Below, in pieces: positions 27,301 through 35,558 of a DNA stretch of 64,000 nt. Within the stretch, counting starts at the first letter, position 1. Every line of letters begins with the position of its first letter. Origin of the DNA: Bacteroidota bacterium. Lineage in GTDB: Bacteria; Bacteroidota; Bacteroidia; Bacteroidales; JAAUTT01. The translations under genes and the position numbers were made by a program. The stretch lies in contig JAIFLU010000093.1 in assembly GCA_020048915.1 (NCBI GenBank), forward strand, positions 19,975 through 83,974, written 5' to 3'. The notes below the pieces were generated by a model. It worked only from the letters and a program-made list of their open reading frames with translations. It did no database searches and had not been told where the DNA came from.

Positions 27301-27965
27301 GGGTATTTGGTACTGAGCCGAAATTTCCTTTAGGAATTAAGGCTCAAGCCACCGATAATACAATATTGACACCACTGAAATGGCCCGAAGGCGTTCGTCA
27401 TTTCTCGTATCGTAAAGATCCCGTTTTGCCTGATAACAGTGCAGGTATGGGTTTTGCCACCGATAATGTTCAAATCGCATTCAATGTAATTCCAATTGGC
27501 GAAGATGGTTATGCTTCGACTTCGAAAGGAACTATGCCCAAATATGTGGGTTACAAATGTACCGATTACGAGTATGCCTTGAATCAGGTTGATCCGAAAT
27601 ATGGCGGCGGCACCGAAATATGGCGGTTGCTTGTTCCGGGGATGCCCGAAAAGCATTTCTATCCCCGTCAGCCTGCCTCTCCATTCGATGGCCCGGTAAA
27701 AAAAGGCAAACTGGCCATTACCCACGAAGGGAGCACCCGTATTACCGAGTGTGCCATCCCCTGGAGCGAAATTCCCGATGTGAAAAAGGCACTTGATTCC
27801 GGGGAAACCATTAAATTTTCCTTCCGTGTAAACGATAACAACAATATGGGAAACTGCTTGGAACTAGCAAGAGAACGCAGTGTGTCGAAAAAGAATTCAC
27901 ACGCATTTCATGCTTCCTGGAAAGAGCATTGGGCTAACGAAGTTGAATTTGGATTTGAAAAATAA
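24351..27965 (+). CDS. Large secreted clan GH-A-like protein with CBM9-like C-terminus
   Basis: Start chosen at Met 24351, just before the signal peptide ('LKLILLILFIVPGIHAQ'); an in-frame ATG at 24339 adds four residues. Counting from 24339, 1208 residues: an N-terminal beta domain (about 40-165), a barrel (about 180-560) with 'HLWNEPWEG' (Glu298) and 'IWDTESWVG' (Glu398), the acid/base and nucleophile spacing of clan GH-A, then a beta domain (about 650-735) and a region from about 737 ('TIDGKLDDWAKSVP') that resembles CBM9-type carbohydrate-binding modules, possibly split by insertions. I do not recognise a numbered GH family. The operon suggests a plant cell-wall glycan target. Confidence 0.7.
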   Translation: MKLKLILLILFIVPGIHAQMRDAPDWKNYESVLNVKNNQRKYDFDVYCIRTSSTANLFWPGEKAKFIFQLVNNTNEAISADAKVEVIQYGAKGIPNDIWLPEMTKIADIQSIPVKVNISANGFTNIDLQPNIPAIFGGYAIVFDLGKYGRRVATSVVRTFKANPLAIQYPKQALDDIGADFLSRIGVQAIRMGVSYIPTTNRDYIAEMEKLDKQLKEYKDKNITVLLMFGEGQALIPLGNPRSFLDEKNTFLKTKQDYVWLPELDPDFQKFVKNICTKNGWPKGCVTGVHLWNEPWEGISISGWQADMLRYRELYTAMANGVLEARKEGADVLIGGCDSNSNAWDKLFSDGTNQFLPIFDFLSIHYQGMESPCLYNVWNARKDHKGRVQIWDTESWVGNTDDRIATVVATNRSAGYDRSMGIYGGYMISRPHTGEGVLQTIRTTEGTKEIEAIPSVWSPAAAVGAVQHMIGERDFKELLFKNGLPWVMCFDGYNNNPDDGTIMVCGDIGEAFGAENVLFMGVRGTLEANEKAEIRKKIGFLPVGSPELEKLQQQLLEYKALTGGKMTIKADPSFSLFDFYGNQVSAKSGKIEIPLSFQGYYLRTDGSKGSFARLTSALKKGFVEGYEPVEIIAIDMLSRIEGRPVLKLQITNILNRTITGNIQLKLGNLIVKTPEKVTMKGNETRSVEVQITGGNSAADNAYPLEVTFDAGKDGKAFHQETMHVNVISKLTPTIDGKLDDWAKSVPHSISAGKASLSVTEATWYPFKNFDKKAEGLANGYLAYDDQYFYFAAKVADNSPHPGTYRFETRNDDEFFYPDMAYKAETNRSFRKKDGKRDVNENDQSALQNPNGAGRIMNFWEPDENNIGMGIDLNLPTDRTTQVAFYLPSFDTWRTEVEFWDLNTNTLITSKTCDKLWDGCYLVYELSGNVRVTLKGNWWYNVKLAGMFFDKTTTEANDKTDVFPVKDDFDTKGNWKGVYGNDGYWVFGTEPKFPLGIKAQATDNTILTPLKWPEGVRHFSYRKDPVLPDNSAGMGFATDNVQIAFNVIPIGEDGYASTSKGTMPKYVGYKCTDYEYALNQVDPKYGGGTEIWRLLVPGMPEKHFYPRQPASPFDGPVKKGKLAITHEGSTRITECAIPWSEIPDVKKALDSGETIKFSFRVNDNNNMGNCLELARERSVSKKNSHAFHASWKEHWANEVEFGFEK

Positions 27966-27978
27966 ATATAAAAACAGA

Positions 27979-30387
27979 ATGATGATAAAACGCAGTTACA
28001 TAATGATCGTACTCTATTGGCTTTCAGCTATTAATTCCTTCTCTCAGGAAACTCAAACCCCTGCGCAGGTAATCAATGAATTCTCGCCCTCCAAAGCCGT
28101 TTATTTCGACTGGATTAACCGCAACTGGTATGGCTCTAATCAGAAGAAAATTGAAGCCAATCTCCGGTTTTTTAAATGGTTGCACGACGAATATGGAATG
28201 CAGCTCGATATTTACCTGATGGATGCCGGAGACATCGATCAGGGGCCTAACTGTGCCGACGCACATGGTTTGTCAACCTATGGCTCTCTTGAGACAGCAT
28301 GGTTTAAAAAGCGGTTCCCGGATGGTTTTGCTTCGCTTGTTGAACTTGCAAGATCGTTTAATTGTCGCTTAGGCATATGGTTGGGACCCGATGGTTACGG
28401 CGCCACTGCGGAAGAAGCTTCAAAAAGGAAAGAAATGCTGGTTAAATTCTGCAAGGAGTACAATTTTGCGCTATTCAAATTCGATGCCTGCTGTTCCGAC
28501 CTAACCTCTGAAAACCAGCATCATTTCATTGAAACCATGAAGGAATGCCGCCGTCATTCTCCTGATTTGATTGTGTTGAATCACCGGATAACGCTTAACG
28601 ATGAAGCCCGCAAGTATACCACAACTTTTTTATGGGAAGGACGCGAAACGTATGTAGATGTAAATATCTCCAACGATATACCTGCGCCTCACCATAGAGC
28701 ATCCAACTTATCGCGGGGGGTACCACCCAACCTGAACCGGCTCACCGAAGATCATGGAGTTTGCTTTTCATCAGCGTTGGATGCCTGGGACGACGATTTG
28801 ATTTTACAGGCCTTTAACCGCAACCTAATTTTGTCGCCCGAAATATATGGGAACCCTTTTTTGTTGAACGATGACGAACTCTCCAGACTGGCCCGCATTT
28901 ATAATATTCACCGTTTGTACAATGATATTTTGGTGAAAGGAATCATCCTTCCGGAAGAACAATACGGAAAATTTGCCGTTTCACGCGGTGATCAATCTAC
29001 CCGGCTGATTACCATGCGGAATCTCTCCTGGCAGCCTGTTCAGGTCCCCGTTAAACTCGACGAGTCAATAGGTTTAAGTATCAAGGGCGATGTGGAAGTA
29101 TTACAGTATCATCCAACCGAAAAGTTTCTTGGGAAATACAAACCCGGGGAGACATTAAATGTCACGGTTGATCCCTTTCGCGCCTGTTTGATCAAAGTCT
29201 CCACTCAGCCAAATCAGGAAACTATTTTAAAAGGGGTAAATTACCAGGTGAAAAAATACCTGCCTGATCAGCCGGTTAAAACTGATCTATTGGGGCGAGC
29301 TGGTGAAACCGTCAGGTTTTCTGTTTCAGGAACCGATCGGCATTTCAAAAAAGCTAAATTAAATGGGAAAGCGCTACCAGGTTTAAAAAATGGGAAGCAG
29401 GTATCGTACACCTTTCCGGGCATAAAAAAGGATGTTCAAGGGTTGAAAAAGCTTGGAAACATGCAGTTAACTCAAGTTCCTTCAAATTCTCAAAAATTAA
29501 TGGAAATGTGCTTATTTACTGCCGATAATAATGCGCTGGAGGTTCGGGAGCTTTTAAAATCGGGAGTCACGCATATACCAGCCGTTCAGGATTGCCGCGA
29601 TGCATTCTTCCAAGATACGATTTTTACCGGTATAGGAGCCTGGGACCTCTTTGCATTTGATGGTGATCCATTCACCTCGTTTAAAGTTCGCCGTTTCGAT
29701 TACAGGAATATGAACGAAAACAATGGTGCATTCAGGTTGGATATGGGCGAACCGCTTACATTGGATAAGCTTTTACTGAAAGGGGTTCCCGAAGATTTTA
29801 ATCCTGAGCGAATCGAAATCTCCACCGACTTATCAGATTGGAAACAAGTTAACCATGTGAAGGATAAGCATCAGATCACAATCATTCCGTCGCCTGGCAC
29901 TTCCTTTCGATACCTTCGGATCATGAAATCGCCGTTTAGTTTGGCTGAAATTGAAGGATATCACAACGAAACAATTGTGTCACGTAAAAAATGGCGGGCT
30001 TCCAATCTGTTTGGGATTAACGAAAGCGATTCCGCAAAACTCTGCTGGAGTTACAAAGGAGAAATTACAGGAATTGGGAAAGATGCCCGGCTCGCTGTTA
30101 CGGTTCCTGTAAAATGTAACGAAGGAAGCATATTTGCCCTCTTGCTTGCCGATGGTGAAATAATAGTTGCAAACGATCGTGCTCCTTCTTTTCTTTACAA
30201 TAACTGGGAACATTTTAGCATCCCCGGTATTAATTTCACTTTCTTCATTCCAGTTCCTACGAGGCTCGAAGGTAAAAAAATAGAAGTGATGCTTATCTCA
30301 ACTGATGGCAATCTGGCAGATATGCAACCAGAAGTATGGATAATGAATCAGAACTTATTTGAAAAAGCAGAACTAATACTCGAATAA
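27979..30387 (+). CDS. Melibiase-like TIM-barrel glycosidase with F5/8-type C-like domain
   Basis: 802 residues from ATG 27979 (a longer reading from 27880 overlaps the previous gene). The signal ends near 'INSFSQ'. The barrel (about 35-350) has 'LDIYLMDAGDID', 'RLGIWLGPDGYG' and 'FALFKFDACCSDL' (Asp169, the place of the GH27/GH36 nucleophile). A beta domain follows (about 370-420), and about 600-700 looks like a discoidin domain ('FDGDPFTSF', 'IEISTDLSDWKQV', 'FRYLRIMKSP'). It fits clan GH-D broadly but not a family I can name. Spacing of 13 and 18 bp to its neighbours places it firmly in the operon. Confidence 0.65.
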   Translation: MMIKRSYIMIVLYWLSAINSFSQETQTPAQVINEFSPSKAVYFDWINRNWYGSNQKKIEANLRFFKWLHDEYGMQLDIYLMDAGDIDQGPNCADAHGLSTYGSLETAWFKKRFPDGFASLVELARSFNCRLGIWLGPDGYGATAEEASKRKEMLVKFCKEYNFALFKFDACCSDLTSENQHHFIETMKECRRHSPDLIVLNHRITLNDEARKYTTTFLWEGRETYVDVNISNDIPAPHHRASNLSRGVPPNLNRLTEDHGVCFSSALDAWDDDLILQAFNRNLILSPEIYGNPFLLNDDELSRLARIYNIHRLYNDILVKGIILPEEQYGKFAVSRGDQSTRLITMRNLSWQPVQVPVKLDESIGLSIKGDVEVLQYHPTEKFLGKYKPGETLNVTVDPFRACLIKVSTQPNQETILKGVNYQVKKYLPDQPVKTDLLGRAGETVRFSVSGTDRHFKKAKLNGKALPGLKNGKQVSYTFPGIKKDVQGLKKLGNMQLTQVPSNSQKLMEMCLFTADNNALEVRELLKSGVTHIPAVQDCRDAFFQDTIFTGIGAWDLFAFDGDPFTSFKVRRFDYRNMNENNGAFRLDMGEPLTLDKLLLKGVPEDFNPERIEISTDLSDWKQVNHVKDKHQITIIPSPGTSFRYLRIMKSPFSLAEIEGYHNETIVSRKKWRASNLFGINESDSAKLCWSYKGEITGIGKDARLAVTVPVKCNEGSIFALLLADGEIIVANDRAPSFLYNNWEHFSIPGINFTFFIPVPTRLEGKKIEVMLISTDGNLADMQPEVWIMNQNLFEKAELILE

Positions 30388-30405
30388 CGCAAAAAACAAA
30401 AAGAA

Positions 30406-31680
30406 ATGAAAATTTTAAAACTCTCTGGTATTCCTCCATTCCTCCTAATTTGTCTCCTTCTCTTATCAGCAGCGGATCCCTCCATTCTTAAAAATGAAAT
30501 TGTACTTTCGCCTGGAAGTGGTTTGATGACTGAGGCAATAGGTTCTGCAATAGACCAATGTGCTGCAAAAGGGGGAGGAACCGTAAGGTTTTCAAAGGGC
30601 GTCTTTCACTCCGGAACAATCGTGTTAAAACCGAATGTGACGCTACTTCTCGATAGCGGAGTCATCCTTCGGGGAAGTGATCAATATTCCGATTACCGGA
30701 ACGATGCTTTTATCTATGGCAAGGATTTGACAAACATTGCCATCATTGGGAAAGGAACCATTGATGGAGTTGACTGTGTAAACCCAAAAGGCGAAGAAGG
30801 TTTCCGGGGTCCGCATTGCATACGGCTTGTAAACTGCGACGGCATAGTTCTGAAGGAAATAACCATTGTAAGGTCGGCAAACTGGGCAATCAACTGCAGG
30901 TATTGTAAAAACGGAACGGTGGAGAATGTAAACATTCGCGGCGGGCACGATGGATTGCATACCCGTTTTTGTGAGAACTTTACCGTTAGTGGCTGCGACT
31001 TCCGTACCGGCGATGATGCTTTTGCCGGGAACGACAACCAAAATTTCACTATCAGCAACTGTAAAATTAACACGTCTTGTAACGGGTTTCGGATGGGATG
31101 TCTTAATATTAGTGTAAAACAATGTCGGTTCTGGGGGCCGGGCGAATCGGTACATAAAATTCAGAAGCGGAATAACATGCTTGCTGCTTTTGTGCACTTT
31201 TCGCCAAAAGACGAAAATCCAAAGTCGATTAGCGGGAACTGGATTATAGAGGATTGTACCATTGACAATGTGGATAATTTCTACAACTATAATTATGAAA
31301 GCGGACTCTGGCAAACCGGCAAACCGGCCACTTCCTTGAAATTCAAAAATATAAAAGCTACGAACCTGCTCAATGCGTTTGCAATAGTGGGCGATGCACA
31401 ACGACAACTGGAACTTTCCGTCACCAATTCCTCGTTTTCGTTTCGCGAAGGTGCTTCCAACCCGGAAACATTTGAAGGTGCCCGGTTTGCTTCGGACGCT
31501 TTCTTCAATGCTACCAATTTCGGAATGATAGTGCTTAAAAATGTTACCCTTCAAAAAAGCGGCAATATGCCGCTGATCGTTTTAAACGCGGGTAATGAGT
31601 TAAAAATAGATGGTTTGTTTCCCGACAACGCTCTGTCTACCGGTCAATTTACAAACATAAAACAAGTTATAAAACAATAA
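30406..31680 (+). CDS. GH28-like right-handed beta-helix protein with altered active site
   Basis: 424 residues with an N-terminal hydrophobic signal. Repeated short strands ('NFTISNCKINTS', 'NISVKQCRFWG') make a parallel beta-helix of the polygalacturonase/pectate-lyase kind. 'FRTGDDAFAG' keeps the GDD acidic pair of GH28, but the NTD motif reads 'GGHDGLH' and the GHG motif reads 'CNGFRMG'. It may still cleave a glycan by another arrangement, or only bind it. It precedes the GH27 gene by 9 bp. A pectic substrate fits the GH140 neighbours. Confidence 0.7.
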   Translation: MKILKLSGIPPFLLICLLLLSAADPSILKNEIVLSPGSGLMTEAIGSAIDQCAAKGGGTVRFSKGVFHSGTIVLKPNVTLLLDSGVILRGSDQYSDYRNDAFIYGKDLTNIAIIGKGTIDGVDCVNPKGEEGFRGPHCIRLVNCDGIVLKEITIVRSANWAINCRYCKNGTVENVNIRGGHDGLHTRFCENFTVSGCDFRTGDDAFAGNDNQNFTISNCKINTSCNGFRMGCLNISVKQCRFWGPGESVHKIQKRNNMLAAFVHFSPKDENPKSISGNWIIEDCTIDNVDNFYNYNYESGLWQTGKPATSLKFKNIKATNLLNAFAIVGDAQRQLELSVTNSSFSFREGASNPETFEGARFASDAFFNATNFGMIVLKNVTLQKSGNMPLIVLNAGNELKIDGLFPDNALSTGQFTNIKQVIKQ

Positions 31681-31689
31681 CCCCTATCT

Positions 31690-32853
31690 ATGAAAAATTC
31701 AATTCTAATAGCAATGCTATTGCTGTTTCCCTTTTTAGGAATATTGGCACAAAAAACAGAAGAACTGGCATTAACTCCCCCAATGGGTTGGAACAGCTGG
31801 AACAAATTCGGTTGCGACATCAACGAAAAGTTGATAAGAGAAGCGGCAGATGCCCTGGTTAGTTCGGGCATGAATAAAGCTGGTTATGAATACATTGTAA
31901 TTGACGATTGCTGGCAAATCGACCGCAAACCCGATGGGACGATTGTTGTGGATCAAACCCGCTTTCCATCCGGTATAAAGAGTTTGGCAGATTATATTCA
32001 CTCCAAAGGCCTGAAGTTTGGAATCTATTCCTGTGCAGGAAGAAAAACCTGTCAACAACGCCCTGGTAGCAATGGCTATGAAGTAATAGATGCAAACACC
32101 TATGCCAGCTGGGGAGTGGATTACCTCAAATATGACTGGTGTAATTCCGAAGGTATCAATCCTGTAAAAGCTTACACCGACATGAGCAGAGCCCTTGCCA
32201 ACAGCGGCAGGCCAATTGTTTTCAGTATGTGCGAGTGGGGAAGCAGCCGTCCGTGGTCGTGGGCACAGAATGTGGGACATCTATGGCGAACAACCGGCGA
32301 TATACAGGATTGCTGGGATTGCAAACGCGATTGGGGCGGCATGGGTTGGACAACCATCCTCGACTTGCAGGTTGGTCTCGAAAAATTTGCCGGCCCGGGT
32401 CATTGGAACGATCCTGATATGCTCGAAGTGGGCAACGGTCACATGAAATACAACGAATACATTGCCCATTTCAGCTTCTGGTGCTTGTTGGCAGCTCCGC
32501 TCATGGCCGGAAACGATTTAGGCAACATGAACGATTCCATTAAAAACATTTTACTTAACAGGGATGCCATTGCCATCAACCAGGATAAAGCTGGCATTCA
32601 GGGCAAAAAGGTTTACGACGAAAGCGATTTCGAAATATGGACAAAACCGCTTCAAAACGGCGATACCGCTATCATATTTTTCAACCGTAACGAACGAAAG
32701 TTTGATTTTCCTGCTCTTTGGGAAGCTGCCGGTATAATAGGAAACCTTAAGGTTTACGATGTGTGGCAACATAAAAACATTGGCACAACTCAGCAACTTA
32801 AGAGCTTTTCAATTGACGGACATTCAGTATTATTCTTCAGGTTATCAAAATAA
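31690..32853 (+). CDS. GH27 alpha-galactosidase-like enzyme
   Basis: 387 residues with a signal peptide ending 'LGILAQ'. Classic GH27 features are 'TPPMGWNSWNKFGCDINE', 'YIVIDDCWQ', nucleophile Asp149 in 'YLKYDWCNSE', acid/base Asp204 in 'WRTTGDIQDCW', and 'GHWNDPDMLEVGNG'. A C-terminal beta-sandwich runs from about 310 to the end. The family releases terminal alpha-galactose (some members alpha-GalNAc or beta-arabinopyranose) with retention. Full length and intact. It sits 6 bp before the second GH92. Confidence 0.93.
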   Translation: MKNSILIAMLLLFPFLGILAQKTEELALTPPMGWNSWNKFGCDINEKLIREAADALVSSGMNKAGYEYIVIDDCWQIDRKPDGTIVVDQTRFPSGIKSLADYIHSKGLKFGIYSCAGRKTCQQRPGSNGYEVIDANTYASWGVDYLKYDWCNSEGINPVKAYTDMSRALANSGRPIVFSMCEWGSSRPWSWAQNVGHLWRTTGDIQDCWDCKRDWGGMGWTTILDLQVGLEKFAGPGHWNDPDMLEVGNGHMKYNEYIAHFSFWCLLAAPLMAGNDLGNMNDSIKNILLNRDAIAINQDKAGIQGKKVYDESDFEIWTKPLQNGDTAIIFFNRNERKFDFPALWEAAGIIGNLKVYDVWQHKNIGTTQQLKSFSIDGHSVLFFRLSK

Positions 32854-32859
32854 GCCTTT

Positions 32860-35112
32860 ATGAGAAAAAATGAAATTATAAGATATGCCATTCTGAGTGT
32901 AATGGTTTTGGCAAGTTGCTCAAAAACTGCTGAAAAGGCAGATTATTCCCAATTTGTAAATCCTATGATCGGCACAGCCGGTCACGGGCACACCACCCCC
33001 GCAGCTTCAGTACCTTTCGGCCTTGTAAAAGTTGGCCCCGATACTTATAACGAAGGCTGGGACTGGTGCTCAGGGTATCATTACTCCGACAGCAGCATCA
33101 TGGGTTTTAGCCACACACACCTGAGTGGCACCGGACGCGGCGAGCTGCTTGATGTGTTATTTATGCCAACCACGGGAGCCGTGCAGTTCGAGCCGGGATC
33201 GCGCGATAACCCTGATGAAGGTTACCGTTCCCGTTTCTCGCATAAAAATGAAGTGACAAAGGCAGGATATTACTCAGTTATCCTCGACGATTACAAAATA
33301 AAAGCCGAAATGACAGCTACTACAAGGGCTGCTTTTCACCGGTACACTTTTCCCGCAAACGAAAAAGGCAACCTTTTGATCGACCTGGCACATAGTTTTA
33401 AAACCGATTCAATTTTGAACGGGTTTGTTAAAATTGTGAATGATACGCTTATCGTAGGATCGCACCGCTCCAAAGGCTGGGGCGAAGGCAACGAAAAATA
33501 CTGGACAAACCACCAGGTGTTCTTTGCTGCCAGGCTCTCAAAGCCACTGAAAACTGCAACGCTGTTTGCCAACGGCAAAACATACAGCAATATCAGGGAA
33601 ACTGCCGGGAAATCAGTCAAAATAAATCTTGAATTCGACAATGTCAGCGAACTTCTGGTTAAAGTGGGAATTTCGGGATCCGATGTGGATGGTGCCATCA
33701 AAAATGTAGATGCGGAAATTGCAGGCTGGAACTTCGATAAGGTTGTTGCATCTGCTGATACAGCCTGGGAAAAAGTCCTTTCGACCATCCAGGTAGACGA
33801 CGCCCATACCGAACGGAAGGAGACTTTTTATACAGCGCTTTACCACTCGTGTTTTGCGCCCTACACATACAGCGATGTGGATGGCCGGTATATGGGTTTC
33901 GACGGAAAAATTCACCAGGCAAACGGTTTCACAAACTATACCGGGCTCTCGCTCTGGGATACGTTCAGGGCTGCAAATCCATTGTACACAATAGTCGCGC
34001 CCGAAGTTGCCAACGATATTATCCGTTCCATGCTTGCCCAATATGATGAGTACGGATTGCTGCCTATCTGGCCATTGTGCAACAGCGAAACCAATTGCAT
34101 GATAGGTTATCATTCCATCCCTGTGATTGTGGATGCTTACATGAAAGGTATTCGCGGTTTTGATGTTGAAAAAGCATTCGAAGCCATGAAGAAAAGCGCC
34201 ATGCAGAATGATTTCGACATTCAGCATCTTCAAAAATACAACTACATACCCCGCGACTTGGCTCCAACCATTTCGGTTGCACGCACGCTTGAGTATGCTT
34301 TCGACGACTGGTGTATTGCCCAAATGGCAGAGGAACTGGGAAAAACAGAAGACTATGAGTATTTCTCAAAGCGGGCAGAGGCTTTCAAAAATCTATTCGA
34401 TACCTCTATCGGTTTTATGCGCGGCAAAGATTCGAAAGGATTATTCCGCGCAGATTTTGATCCCTGGAACGCTGTAAATGCCACCAGCGATTTTATCGAA
34501 GGGAACTCTTGGCAATATACATGGTTTGTACCGCACGATATCAAAAGTCTGGTAAATGGAATGAGCGGAAAATCGAGGTTTACCGAAAGGCTGGATTCGC
34601 TTTTTACTGTTAGTTCGAAACTCGACGAGAACACCCCGTCTGATGTAAGCGGATTGATTGGTCAATACGCCCATGGAAACGAGCCCAGCCACCATGTGGC
34701 CTACCTGTTCAACTATGGCGACCAGCCATGGAAAACACAGGAGCGGGTACATCAGATACTCACAACCCTTTACTCCAATAAACCCGATGGCTTATGCGGG
34801 AACGAAGACATGGGCCAGATGTCGGCATGGTATGTATTCAGCTCAATGGGCTTTTATCCGGTTAACCCCGCCGATGGGAAATATGTTTTTGGAACGCCTT
34901 TATTCAAGGAGGTTTCTATTCAATTACCTGCCAGGAAAACTTTCAAAGTAACTGCCGCAAACCTTTCGGATAAAAACATCTACATCGAAAAAGTCCTGCT
35001 GAACGGCAAAGAACTCAGGAACGGATATATCACCCATAAACAAATAATGGAGGGAGGTACCCTGGAATTCTCCATGTCGGGGAATAAGGGAGCTGTTTTT
35101 ACAATGGAATAA
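32860..35112 (+). CDS. GH92-family exo-alpha-mannosidase-like lipoprotein, canonical
   Basis: 750 residues, lipobox 'VLASC' (Cys20). Motifs are the standard ones: 'GTAGHGHTTPAASVPFGLV', 'GYHYSDSSIMGFSHTHLSGTG', 'SETNCMIGYHSIP', catalytic-acid Glu547 in 'FIEGNSWQYTWFVPHD', and 'GNEDMGQMSAWYVF' (Glu649, Asp650). It therefore keeps everything the first GH92 (21095) has lost and is likely a working calcium-dependent alpha-mannosidase or close relative. It is the last intact gene of the operon; a decayed gene follows. Confidence 0.93.
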   Translation: MRKNEIIRYAILSVMVLASCSKTAEKADYSQFVNPMIGTAGHGHTTPAASVPFGLVKVGPDTYNEGWDWCSGYHYSDSSIMGFSHTHLSGTGRGELLDVLFMPTTGAVQFEPGSRDNPDEGYRSRFSHKNEVTKAGYYSVILDDYKIKAEMTATTRAAFHRYTFPANEKGNLLIDLAHSFKTDSILNGFVKIVNDTLIVGSHRSKGWGEGNEKYWTNHQVFFAARLSKPLKTATLFANGKTYSNIRETAGKSVKINLEFDNVSELLVKVGISGSDVDGAIKNVDAEIAGWNFDKVVASADTAWEKVLSTIQVDDAHTERKETFYTALYHSCFAPYTYSDVDGRYMGFDGKIHQANGFTNYTGLSLWDTFRAANPLYTIVAPEVANDIIRSMLAQYDEYGLLPIWPLCNSETNCMIGYHSIPVIVDAYMKGIRGFDVEKAFEAMKKSAMQNDFDIQHLQKYNYIPRDLAPTISVARTLEYAFDDWCIAQMAEELGKTEDYEYFSKRAEAFKNLFDTSIGFMRGKDSKGLFRADFDPWNAVNATSDFIEGNSWQYTWFVPHDIKSLVNGMSGKSRFTERLDSLFTVSSKLDENTPSDVSGLIGQYAHGNEPSHHVAYLFNYGDQPWKTQERVHQILTTLYSNKPDGLCGNEDMGQMSAWYVFSSMGFYPVNPADGKYVFGTPLFKEVSIQLPARKTFKVTAANLSDKNIYIEKVLLNGKELRNGYITHKQIMEGGTLEFSMSGNKGAVFTME

Positions 35113-35124
35113 GTCTTTGAAATA

Positions 35125-35550
35125 ATGAAACTTAGGCGTTTTGTGATATTATTTTTGATTTTACCTCTGAATCACTTATGCCTCAGGGCTCAGAATCCTT
35201 CATTTCTTTAACTCTGTGAAGGATTTTGAAACCCTTGCCAAAGAAACCCGACAATAATGCCTCTTTCAAAAAGTATGTGGATGTGACGGCTAAAGCAGAT
35301 GGCACTGTCTATGCATTGCTTCGATTGTCAAAAGGGAAGATAATTCGGTTCTATATTATTTACTAGAAGAGCAGATAGAAGTCGCTTAAACCAAACTGGT
35401 AAGCTATAAACCCCGGTACAATAAATTAATCTCTGACTTTATGGAGTGAACTTAACTTTAAATACAAAGTAAATCAAACTGGTTATGGTGCAATTACTTG
35501 AACAATACAGGCTCTTATGTTGTTAGATGTTCAGGTGAAAATGTAAAAAT
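35125..35550 (+). pseudogene. Decayed secreted-protein gene after the glycosidase operon
   Basis: The 446 bp between 35112 and 35559 has no intact gene but reads like a broken one. ATG 35125 opens a 28-residue peptide with a good signal sequence ('LRRFVILFLILPLNHLCLRAQ') stopped at 35209. Protein-like text continues in other frames: 'VKDFETLAKETR' (about 35213-35260), 'PDNNASFKKYVDVTAKADG' (about 35248-35305) and, later, 'LNFKYKVNQTGYGAIT' (about 35450-35500). Several frameshifts and stops would be needed. The family is not recognised. Position suggests it was the tenth gene of the operon. Confidence 0.45.
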
Positions 35551-35558
35551 TCTTTTAA

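Noticed and set aside
30643..31554. 303-residue open frame opposite the GH28-like gene
   Set aside because: It is antisense to a well-supported gene and its translation shows no domain or signal; it is a shadow of the beta-helix codon pattern.
7401..35112. Type IX secretion C-terminal domains on the glycosidases
   Set aside because: The long enzymes end in carbohydrate-binding or sandwich-like sequence with no recognisable T9SS sorting domain; Sec, lipobox or Tat signals explain export.
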